From NCBI GenBank assembly GCA_031841125.1, contig CM063111.1:55303535-55367534 (forward strand): a stretch of DNA of 64,000 nucleotides. The letters are read 5' to 3'. Of the stretch, positions 54,480 through 64,000 are shown one piece after another. The notes under the pieces were generated by a model that worked only from the letters and a program-made list of their open reading frames with translations, had not been told where the DNA came from and did not search any database. Each line of letters begins with the position of its first letter. Positions within the stretch are counted from its first letter, which is position 1. Source of the DNA: Acanthococcus lagerstroemiae (taxonomy: Eukaryota; Arthropoda; Insecta; Hemiptera; Eriococcidae). Made by a program: the position numbers and the translations under genes.

Positions 54480-55180
54480 GCTCTAGCCGCCAAACAAGCC
54501 CATCTGAGTGATGGTCCCCAAAGGATGTCCAGTAACAATTGTCCCGAAAATTTATCCATGCGTGGCTGCCGCCTCGTAGCTGTTACTACTTTACATAATG
54601 TTGTCTCATTTTCCCACAAATCAATCAACATGTAGAAAATATTATAAACAATACTCTTGCTGGTATTTAACAATGATGGCACTAAATACCAATGCGAAAA
54701 TGAAACACTGAAAACTGGCCGGCTCCCACTGCGCCTACCATATGAAACTCAGTAACGTGTGCTACATCGAAGCAGACCAAATAGTACTTTCTTACAGAAG
54801 TGCTTATTGCTGAAATCATCGACTAGGAGCTGTTCACTGGCTGTATATGCACTAGTAGCCAGGCGGCAGCTAGAAAAGTCTGCCTGGGGGATGGTCCCCG
54901 AAAAAGATCCAATAATAATTGCCCTGTAAAATTATCCTTATTTAACTGACGCCTAGTACTTGTTACTAGCAAAGTTACCGGTCCAATAAAATGAATTCCA
55001 AACAGCAACAAGTCCGCGGCATAACAACAGGTGCATGAAACTGAAAACTGGCCGCCCCTCACCTTACTCCCATAACACTCTCAGTAACGTGTGCTGCACT
55101 AAAACAGACTGAATGGACATTTTTCACAGAAATGCCTACAACTGAAATCATCTACTCGGGACTGTCTACTGGCTGCACCC
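54480..55180. repeat. Tandem duplication of about 0.35 kb, two diverged units
   Basis: Shared order in both units: GATGGTCCCC (54510 and 54890), AACAATTGTCCCGAAAATTT / AATAATTGCCCTGTAAAATT, GAAAACTGGCCG, CTCAGTAACGTGTGCT (54748 and 55080), GAAATCATC. The spacing differs by an indel of about 50 bp. The minus frames 54473-54682 and 54823-55062 translate this into similar peptides (FSGQLLLDILWGPSLR and FTGQLLLDLFRGPSPR). Confidence 0.7.
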
Positions 55181-55850
55181 ACATGTAGATACTTATAGTT
55201 GGAAATAAAATGAACAAAAAATACCGTATGTAGTTAATTTCTAAAATATTTAGAAAAGATCAAAAGGTAACCTGGTATAGCTTTGTTCTTTGAATATTTT
55301 AAACTTAGGTCCTCAGTGCAGAAAAACACGCCCTCATAAACGATGTGAGAAGTTTGGAGCACATTGTTATGCAAAGATCATGCACTCTACACAGCAGTCA
55401 GATGAGCCTACCCAACGTTCAGTTAAAATATTGTGTAGGTAACTCACGCTCTTTCTATGTAAGGATTGTACGAGTATGAGTCAGTTCCTTTCAAAGTTTC
55501 CATTCCAAAATAGAAGTTGCCATTACTTTCTTCATGAAGTATCCTTTTCTTCGCGATCCGTCACTTTTTTTCCGCAAACCTCAGTATTGATAGCATTCTC
55601 AGACTCTGCATTCCTGTTGCTTGAAGAATAGGTCGTGGAAAAACCGCTGACTTCCAAGGAATAAGATGTTGACTTCGACAGAACAGGACGCTGACTTCCA
55701 GCGAATATGATGCTGTCAGAATAGGACGCTGATCTCACATGGATTTATGCACCAAATACAAAACACATCAGAAAAACCGCGGAGGGACGCTGTATATGAA
55801 CAGAAGTGGTGGGCACTACTGTTTGATACCAAACCTATACCTTGCAACAA
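55181..55850. other. No gene recognised
   Basis: A minus frame at 55532-55738 contains a short internal repeat of SEV/FAGSQRP-like words from DNA units reading GACGCTGACTTCCA. It is not a recognisable gene. Confidence 0.35.
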
Positions 55851-56258
55851 CGGACACTATTTTGAAATGATGAACACTATTTTGCTACAATGAACACTAT
55901 TTTGCAACAACAAACCTGTTTTGCACAACAAACACAATTTTGCAATAATGAACACTATTTTTGCAATATTGAACACTATTTTGCAATATTGAACACTATT
56001 TTGCAATAATGAACACTATTTAACAACAGTGAACACTATTTTGCACAACAAACACGATTTTGCTACAATGAACGCCATTTTGCAATAATGAACACTATTT
56101 TGCAACAGTGAACACTATTTTGTAACAATGAACACTATTTTGCAACTGCAAACACTATTTTGCACAACAAACACTATTTTACTACATTGAACACTATTTT
56201 GTAATGACAAACACTATTTTGTAACAACAAACACTATTTTTTGATTATAAACATAATA
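55851..56258. repeat. 20-bp minisatellite, about 20 units
   Basis: The unit is approximately GAACACTATTTTGCAACAAT, with A/G variants at the start and 18-21-bp length variants. It has no spacer/repeat structure. Confidence 0.9.
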
Positions 56259-56599
56259 CTTTCTAGTATAATACCTATACCTATGGCTCAGTAACTGATA
56301 CCTGAAATTCCTGATCTCTATGTGCAATACACCACACTGACCTTTAAGGTAAGGAAAAAATATCTCGCTTTGTAATACTTGAATATGAATAATGGCGGCT
56401 GCAGATGGCGATGAAGATCTGCCTAATACCTGAAATCCCTGAGCTCTGAAATATACCTGTATTTAATCGACCTGGATTATCAAATGAATCAAAACACCCA
56501 TAACGAATATTGACAGTTTAATGAAAAAACCACTAATCAAGACACCAATGCTGAAATTAGGAAGCGAACCCCCAAAACCAATTCCGCGTTGGAGATTTC

Positions 56600-56765
56600 A
56601 CCGACAGAACTCCACGAGAGCGGTCAACCTGGCACCAACCAAACTAAAACTGACTCGTTTCTCGATCTGCCTACCGCGCAGGTGTGGATAAAGCCCACGA
56701 TGTCAAAACAGACTGGTTTCTTGATCTGCCCACCGCGCAGGTGTGGAAAAACCCACGATGTAAAA
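56600..56765. repeat. Direct duplication of about 58 bp
   Basis: CAGACTGGTTTCTTGATCTG, CCCACCGCGCAGGTGTGGAA, ACCCACGATGT follows a first copy ACTGACTCGTTTCTCGATCT, CCTACCGCGCAGGTGTGGAT. Two units only; this falls inside a short frame that is not gene-like. Confidence 0.7.
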
Positions 56766-56965
56766 TTAAAAAACTGGCTGAAACAGTCATGAAAGCAAAA
56801 GAAAAGAATTCCCCAAAAATGGGAAAAAATTAAATCTTTCGAATTCTCAACAATACCATACTACCCTGTGGAACAGGAAGAAAATCTCCCCCCCCCACCC
56901 CGCAATATCATAATTTGTCATCATTGGATATACAGATTTTACCGTATTCTTAAAAAGCATCTGTG

Positions 56966-57182
56966 GGGTCTGGTTGGCCGAGTGGATAGTGCGCTGGTCT
57001 CGAAATCCGTAGGTGCCGGGTTCGAGCCCACGTAGCAACTCGCTACATTTCGACCTATGGCGGTTTTTTGGCAAGACGAGAAGAGGGCTAAGACAACCCC
57101 AATATCCTTCCCGACGTCTCTGAAGTAATGCTCGAAAGGGCGGATTCTAGGACTCGGGTTGAGAGTAAAATTAGAAAAGAAG
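56966..57182 (+). mobile_element. tRNA-derived SINE, copy 6 (full length)
   Basis: Box A-like TGGCCGAGTGGATAGTGCGC, box B-like GGGTTCGAGCCC, body CTCGCTACATTTCGACCTATGG and GTAATGCTCGAAAGGGCGGA, tail GAGAGTAAAATTAGAAAAGAAG. The closest to full structure besides 7305. Confidence 0.9.
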
Positions 57183-59480
57183 TAGAAAACCTACCTCACT
57201 CTGTAATACCTGATAAATGAATGACGGTAGACGCAGATGAGGATGAAGACAAACGACAGCGAAGCTTTGTGATGGTTGCAGGACAGCTGTGACCCCAGAC
57301 AACTATGCACAACGACGATGATGGATAACGACAACCGTGAACACGACAATGACGACTGATAAAGCTGCAGGGTGGCTACAGACAACGCTGCAGGACGGCG
57401 GCAGTCGTATTTTCGTAATGAGACTGTAGGTTTTTCGAGTTTTGTACTAGAGAAAGAAGCGTTTCGTCCGGACCGTTGCGAGGGCATTCGAAATCACAGA
57501 AAATGAGAGAGTAGAAAAAAACGCACGCATTCATCGATTGATAGTCCAAACAGATCTTCGAGAGTACTGAACATAAACTACAACTGACTGTAACGAAACG
57601 AATGTCCTGCCTGGCCGATCGAAGGAGAGAAGAGGAGGGTAAGTTGAGAGAAAAATAATTAAGAAGAAGAACGTGGTTTCGAAAAGATCACGTACTTGAA
57701 GTACAGGAATGCAGGAGACAAAAGACGTTTTTAAGACGCTCGCTCGTGCTACACAGGAAGTAGCTAGGCAGGACGATGTATACGAAAATGTTCATTGAAG
57801 AGGAGAGTGTCATCTCACGAACAAACGTGTCCGCATTGACCTCTCTCCTGATTACAAACGTGCAGAGAGATTGGGCGACGTGCTTCTAGTATATTCAAAT
57901 CGATCCATATACCCCGCTGTGGATCTACAAATCAGCGAAGGGGGCGAGACTCGAACAGCTCAAGTTGTTGATATTTCTGGTTTCTTTCTATTGTATGGGC
58001 TGAAAATGGATTCCTCCGGGCGGCAATTGAGTCGAAGTCAGCCATTTAGCCATTTTCCAAGACTTCTCGCAACAGTGTCAGTCTTATATCGATCGCAAAC
58101 GCAGACTTGAAGGGGCGGCCATGGTTGGTGCGGCGCTCTCTTTGATCTGCCGTTGCAGGTTCCTTTCATCGATCAGCTGTAATTACAATTATGACAAGTG
58201 ATATCGCCAGTAAATCTTTAACGAGTGTACAAATGTTTATGCGTCGTGTACAGCGATACATGTGTTAAGCTCGTGTTTACAAACATCCGACACATCAGCA
58301 GTATCGTTGATCTACGGATCAGCTTGAACGGGTGACATTGAATGGGTGCCAGAAGGCCGGTCAACAGTACCTATATACGGGTTGCAGCGACCGAAAATCT
58401 CGGATGGCATGCGGCCTTCGGCGTCTGCTCGTCTGATGTGCTGATGCGCCTCGCCACCTCAGCGATTGCCACAGCGAATGTAAGGTTCATCACATCAGTT
58501 ACTATTATCATTATAATATGCGGGCAACGCGTGTACGCTGTCTTAGTAAAATACAAAATATCAACTTCTCGAGTCCATTCGTCATTATGAACCGACGCAA
58601 TCTTTTAATCCGTGTCGACGATGTTTTAAAAATTTTCGCGCCGGTGTCCCGCTTATAAATTAATTAGGGGATACTGCACGCGATTTATAAGTACATAAAC
58701 AGAGCGCCCTGTCTAGAAAAATGGCTCGGAGCTGTATGTCGGCCAGATGGACTGTGTCGATGCCAAGAAACAGAAAGAGAGAAAAAAAAGTTATTAATCG
58801 TAAAGCTAGACAACTAACCGCCGCGTTTGTACGCTAAACTTTATATTGTTGTTCCGCTTGTGCATAATCGACGATGATCTCTTCGCGTGCTTGTACATAT
58901 TTGTGGAGTAATTTCATGACCCGGTGACGCAACAGCACTAACAGTAGAACACTATCTAGAGAATGTTGACGCTGCACTTCCTTCGGTGTACATGTCGATA
59001 ACCATATAATCAGGGTGAAAGGGGAAACAGGAGTGGACATCAAATGAGCAGAGCTTTGTAAGTTCATTTCAGGCCCGACTAAGGTCACTGATCTTCAGTC
59101 TCTTAACAGAGTTCTCCCGTAGTAGACCTTCCTATTTCTCAACCGGGTCTAGTTCTTTGGTAGCTAATGCACTATCTTTTGTGTTACCTCCAGTGTTCCG
59201 AGGTCGGAAATCTTTAATTATCTGATGTTTTCTTCGTAGTTTTAAGACCTCTTGTAAGCAATATCACGACTGGTTGCCATTGAGCGTGCCTCTTCTTACC
59301 ATGGTGGGCCTGTACTGTAGATACGGTATTGGTCCTTTCTAGGTCTTTGTCAAATGTTTCCTAAGTGTAGTCGGCTACTGCCTCGAAATTCTGTAGCTTG
59401 ATGCCAGTTGCCTGTTTCATATCGCCTGTTTCGCTTCCACCGATTGCCTAGCCAAATTTTGATTCTGTAATGGACAACCC
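57183..59480. other. No gene recognised; unique-looking
   Basis: GC-rich patches at 57840-58640 suggest unique regulatory or UTR DNA. The frames at 57191-57487, 57871-58110 and 58342-58590 show no domain. A low-complexity ACGACRATGAT pattern lies at 57230-57400. Confidence 0.35.
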
Positions 59481-59692
59481 TCTTTTTACAATTTGCTTTC
59501 AACCCGAGCCCTGGAATCGGCCCTTTCGAACCTTATTTCAGAGACTTCGGGGAGGCTGTTAGGGCTGTCTGAGCCCTCATCACTTGTGGCTGAAAAACTG
59601 GCCTACTTTGAAATCTCGGGAATTGCTACGTGTGCTCGAACCCGGGACCTCCGGATTCCGAGACCAACACGCTATCCACTCGGGACAACCCA
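59481..59692 (-). mobile_element. tRNA-derived SINE, copy 7
   Basis: Plus-strand reading TTTCAACCCGAGCCCTGGAA, CAGAGACTTCGGGGAGGCTG, GCTCGAACCCGGGACCTCCG, GCTATCCACTCGGGACAACC. Box A is altered (extra GA). More diverged than copies 5 and 6. Confidence 0.82.
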
Positions 59693-60173
59693 TCGGAGAC
59701 TCTAATCGGGGTGTTCACAAGCAGCCCTCCCCATAATTAAGTTGAGATACGATACTATCATCTTTGGGTTGGTCAAAAACAACGTTGAGAATAATACACT
59801 TTGACTTCAACTCCTCTAACTAGGACCCTGGTTCCACCCTGAGAAAGAACCCACAAATCTCAGATGTTTCCTCGAAAATAAGCTTTTTGGTGAAGGTATC
59901 GAACAAATTTGAGATTTCAACTTCAAAGGACTTTACGCGCTTCAGTTATCACGTTTTCAAAAAGAATTTTTTTACTGAGCAACTGAAAGCTGAGGTGAAA
60001 CGAATTTTTGACAATATCAGAGGTGACACACGAACGTTGAGAGCCCTCATCAAACCTAAGTCTGATCGTCAATAAAATCTTCATTTTAGTAGCATGCACT
60101 CAAACCGTCTTCACGTAGACAGACAGCACTATGTTTCAGGATACTCACGGATGAGGTAGTGGTAATAATGTCC
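59693..60173. other. No gene recognised
   Basis: A 62-codon plus frame at 59887-60075 has no recognisable motif. Confidence 0.4.
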
Positions 60174-60301
60174 GGTCCAGTTAAGAAACATAACTTTTTC
60201 ATGCCGATCACGTGTTCTTGAACTCGTCCTTCTCGTCCAACTTCACAGTGCCCATTATCGATGTGTATCGCGGGTTGCAAATTATGTTTCCTAACTGGAC
60301 C
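60174..60301. mobile_element. Non-autonomous inverted-repeat element, 128 bp
   Basis: Ends GGTCCAGTTAAGAAACATAA and TTATGTTTCCTAACTGGACC, inverted repeats of 20 bp with one mismatch. No TSD was recognised and there is no ORF. Confidence 0.75.
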
Positions 60302-61466
60302 AGCCATTAGGTATTTCTGTTTCTGGACAGAGCTGCACTAAGTGGCCCTTACTCTTGCTGGTGGAGTACATTTAAAATCGTTGCTTTTTTTCTCCCAGTT
60401 GTATTTTTAGGATTTTTTTTTTTGATAGTTTTTATTTCTTTATTTAATTATTTATTTTTTTGTAATGAAAACGAAAAGAAGTCCCCCCTCCCACTTGTAC
60501 TACTTATGCATAGTTGAAGACTAGCACATGTTTATTTTTATGTCTTAATTTTCATCAAGAATAGTGTCCCATTCATTTCTCTCTTTTCAGCATTCAGTTT
60601 TTACTGACATGAGCGAAAATCCTTACGTAAATTATTTAACTTATGTTTTGGAGTGGCCTTAAAATTGTTTGATGGTTGTGAAACTGTGCGCAAATGATTT
60701 CGTCCAGATGAGGACAGCCGTAATACCACCCATTCCAGAGTGGCCCTTATTTTAGCTGAGCGGGAATTCTTTTTCTGGACCTCCTAAAATTGCATCGAAT
60801 AAAACATTCTGCTCCAAATGTCAAACTGTTGAAAAATATTAACCCGACTCCTTAGGGAAAAATACTCAATATGTCCCTAATGATTTTCGATATTATCAGT
60901 AAAAGTTGAATGCTTATAAGAAAAAAATAGCTGAAAGTACTAATTGTGTTCAGAATTACTCCGAAGGTTTCCATTTATCGACACAGTGCATGGAAGATCC
61001 CTCCGGAACCCCTCCTCGTACTCCACACAGTGGGACTTCAAAATATGGGAGGAGGAGTGAAAAAATGAAATCTGGAAGAGCAGTCGATTTATAGGCTTTT
61101 GAGATCACTGATTTTAATTGGGGGGGGGGGGATTTTGTACCACCGAATTAGGTTCAGTTCCGAGAAAACTTATTTTTTTTGAAATGTTACCTAATTTATA
61201 GACGGTTCTTGATCTCCGTGGAGCCTCATTTCTGAAAGATTATTCGCACCCTCCCTGAAGTACTAATGGCGGAAATGTATTCCATTAAAAGTTAACTGAA
61301 CACTCGAATGTGTTTTTTGGTGTACCAGGTGCGTTCGCTCTAACGTAAGTGGTGATTGAGGGGGGGGGGGTGGAGTAAACATTCTCTGTATGTCTACATT
61401 TTGATTTGATATTTTATTGAGAATTTTCCCTTTTTGTGAAGTTGACATGGGGATACAAAGTTTTAA

Positions 61467-61519
<53 letters not shown>

Positions 61520-62048
61520 GCTAGCCCAGTAAGAATTTGGGCGAAATTTTGACCTATTATTTTCCTTATTGTCAATTTGGGAAACAGGTTAGAAACGAAA
61601 GAACCAAATCACATTCAACATTCAATTTTACAAAGAAGCTGCCTGATTTACACATTGGCATTTGCGCAGGCTGGTAGCCTTGGAGAGAGGGTGGGGAACT
61701 GACAGGGGTATTCTATCTATTAAAAAGACAAGAAGACCCAGACTTTGTTATTATTTTTGTACCATGTTGTATACATATAATAATGAACATACAAAATATA
61801 TCCACCATTACCTTCAGATATCTCAGGAACTGAGCGTCGTACTAACATTTTGTATGGAACATAATTCATGTATTTCTTAGTGTTCTGCAAATATTAGTTC
61901 AAACTTTTTCGACTAATTTCAATATTCAACGAGATATTGACGAAAAATTGTTTTGCGTCCCACACCCGACCCCCTAGGGGAAAACGCAAGCGTTATGAAC
62001 TACAACTCGCTTAGTAAGGGTCGTAGGAGGTACCAGTATACCAATTTT
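60302..62048. other. No gene recognised; several homopolymer tracts
   Basis: T-rich run 60387-60465, G12 at 61120-61131, G11 at 61360-61370, and a T49 tract at 61470-61518. No coding signs. Confidence 0.4.
61470..61518. repeat. Poly(T) tract of 49 bp
   Basis: Uninterrupted T on the plus strand, flanked by TTTTAACTC and GGCTAGCCCAG. It could be the poly(A) tail of a minus-strand retrocopy, but nothing recognisable lies to its right. Confidence 0.9.
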
Positions 62049-62110
62049 CAATTCAATTCAATTCAAAATACCTTTATTCAGGGGATTATGTGTATATAAT
62101 ACATAGTAGT
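62049..62110 (-). mobile_element. Possible LINE 3' end with (TTGAA)n tail
   Basis: On the minus strand the sequence reads GAATAAAGGTATTTTGAATT followed by GAATTGAATTGAA, i.e. an AATAAA signal and a short pentamer tail as at the 3' ends of CR1/L2-type LINEs. No coding part remains. Confidence 0.35.
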
Positions 62111-62283
62111 TTAGAGTTGAGCGGCACCAAAGTGGGGCTCGCTCCCCCGACCTATGCCGGGCGAAGGTTTCTTCTAGACACTCCCATTCGTTTCTGTTTC
62201 TCGCTATTCTTTGAAAGCTATTACTATTTGGAAATTAATTAATGTTTTTCCATCTTAATTTTTGTTTACATCTTCTTCTTTGT

Positions 62284-62487
62284 GTTTGGTTGGCGCGCTG
62301 GTCTCAGAATCCGGAAATCCCGGATTCGAGCCCACGTAGCATCTCGCCACATTTCGACCTAGGCTGGTTTTTTTACAAGAAGAGGAGAGGTCTAAGACAG
62401 CCCTAACAGCCTCCGCGACGTCTGTGAGGTAATGCTCGAAAGGGCTGATTCCAGGGCTCGGGTTGAGAGCAAAAATTAGAAAAGAGA
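62284..62487 (+). mobile_element. tRNA-derived SINE, copy 8 (box A deleted)
   Basis: TTGGTTGGCGCGCTGGTCTC shows that the CGAGTGGATAG part of box A is missing. Box B-like GGATTCGAGCCC, body and tail (GAGAGCAAAAATTAGAAAAG) are present. Confidence 0.85.
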
Positions 62488-64000
62488 TTATTTTTTTGGA
62501 CTTGAAATTTGATACCTTTCCAAATTTGCCGCAGAAACCGTGAGTAATCTCGAAAATGCATTACATGAAAGTCATCCTAACTGCATAAAGGCGTGCTGAC
62601 TGGTCGAGACGGCGACAGCTGATGAGTAAGAAAACCTGTGTTAAATACTCCAGGCTTCGGCAAAGCGTACCGTAAGAACTTTAAAACCGACCCGGCATCA
62701 AAAGAAACGCGCAGTATCGAAAGAAATATGATTCGCTTTGTTACCTGAGACGTTTTGTGTTTAGAAGTGGCAAATTTGTATGTAAATATAGCGAGCAGCT
62801 TCTTGAAAAAGTGACTGTGATTTGGTTTTTTTCGTTTAACCCTTTTCTGCAGCTTCTCAGTGTGCGAGAGGAAGGAGATGGGGAGACGGTTAAATCCGAA
62901 AATCTATAACGACCGTAAAAAGTTGTAAATTATATACCCTCGGATACAAACCTATAAATTAGAATATTATTGGATACCATTTTGGAAAAACAGATATTCT
63001 GAAAACTGACGCCCCCCCTCCCGCTTGTAATCGGTAACTTTGAAAAACTTATCAACAGAGTCCCGTCTTAAATTTGATTTCTTTACATCAGTGATACGAT
63101 CCGGGACCCTTATCTAAATTGCATGTTGAACTTCACCCTTCTAGGCATTCGGCGGTTGAGTTTAAATTGTTCGATAACCTTGAAACATGACACACATTTT
63201 TGAAACCGGTTGGCTAATACTCGTAATATTTGTTTATTCGAGCCTGGCGTTATCATCCTACAATAACGCGAATCGTATTGGAGCTGAGAAACTGAAATCT
63301 GGATTACTGGGTTCTGAGATGAGATTGGGGGGGGGGGATCACAATGTGAGTAAAATATGATGTGTTTGTAGATTTTTGTTGTCATATGATCTAGTCAGCT
63401 GTAATTCAGCTACAGGACTGAAATTTTGAATCGCCTTTCGTGAACATTTTTGTGAACCGAGTTTGATCGCCATCATCTGTTAATTCATTCGGGAGTTGGG
63501 GACGTTAGTAAAAGTCGCCAACAGTTTGGGCTCGTTCATTTGCGATGAGGTTGCTTCTTCCAACTCTTCAGTTCCTCTTAAACTATTATTAATTTGACCC
63601 GGACTGAATTTGTATTTTCACGGCCTCGAAAATGTAAGCAAATTTCAAATTTAGCCGTTAGTAAACTCCGAATTCCTCGTTTCGCCTCTGGAATAGTCGT
63701 TTCGGTACCCGCAAGAAACCTAGGACAGATAACCCCTCCCGTCTACCCATACGGCTTCGACTTACTCAAACGTCGATGCGGAACCCTCGGGCTCAACCCT
63801 AATGTCGAAGCCATCGTTATTAGCTCGACTATAGTTCACCAAACGACTCCTTTCCTTAAAAAAATAATAAATTTGAACCGAATTTATTTATATATACATA
63901 TAGAACTAAGCGCTACTCCGAAACCGATAAATCCTCGTAAATCCGCTGACCGCAAACAGAATTTCAAACGCGACCGTCGTCCCAATATAGACTTGTTCGT
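62488..64000. other. No gene recognised
   Basis: 62560-62930 and 63400-64000 are unique-looking. A G11 tract lies at 63327-63337. Short frames only. Confidence 0.35.

Noticed and set aside
55851..56258. Possible CRISPR-like array of short repeats
   Set aside because: Units are contiguous with no unique spacers, and the context is eukaryotic. It is a minisatellite.

Overview
The window looks like a piece of an arthropod (most likely insect) nuclear genome. The signs are relics of several non-LTR retrotransposon lineages (RTE-like, Jockey-like, R1-like), a BEL/Pao LTR retrotransposon, Merlin-, hAT- and mariner-type DNA transposon remains, a tRNA-derived SINE family, and one short GC-rich host ORF for a secreted protein in long AT-rich non-coding DNA. 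Nothing suggests bacteria: there are no operons, ribosome binding sites or dense coding. I cannot name the species.

Layout. 1-1300 is GC-rich and without a gene. 1.3-9.4 kb is a nest of repeats: five copies of one SINE, a decayed Merlin transposon whose insertion site can be read, a frameshifted RTE-like LINE, an R1-like LINE 3' end and CAGGGTG-ended short elements. 9.4-13 kb is mostly unique with one CAGGGTG element. 13-14.5 kb and 19.6-21.5 kb hold LINE relics. 16.8-24.5 kb carries several hairpin or inverted-repeat elements. 25-26 kb is an old diverged tandem array. 26.4-31.3 kb has three more LINE relics. 29.7-33.8 kb has three short elements with exact 8-bp target-site duplications (TSDs; hAT-type) and one inverted-repeat element.

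The only convincing host gene is at 35505-36314 (+). It encodes 269 residues with a signal peptide, a glutamine run, four N-glycosylation sequons, two candidate luminal cysteines and two furin-type sites. I do not recognise its family. From 36.4 to 46.1 kb come a CGCCATTTTG hairpin, a mariner-like inverted-repeat element, a 24-bp minisatellite, a Ty3/gypsy reverse transcriptase relic and a Jockey-like LINE with ORF1 zinc knuckles and ORF2 endonuclease.

The best preserved mobile element is the BEL/Pao retrotransposon at 47729-53107 (-). Its two 203-bp LTRs read as identical, it has a 5-bp TSD, and one uninterrupted 1621-codon gag-pol ORF. The ORF appears to carry an in-frame internal deletion between the integrase core and its extreme C-terminus, and no purine-rich tract is seen before the 3' LTR. 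The rest (53.1-64 kb) is non-coding, with a tandem duplication, a 20-bp minisatellite, three more SINE copies and a small inverted-repeat element. Tracts of 9-14 G or C recur throughout.

Apart from the secreted-protein gene, the window is an intergenic or intronic repeat landscape. The mobile element genes serve their own replication, and nearly all are broken.
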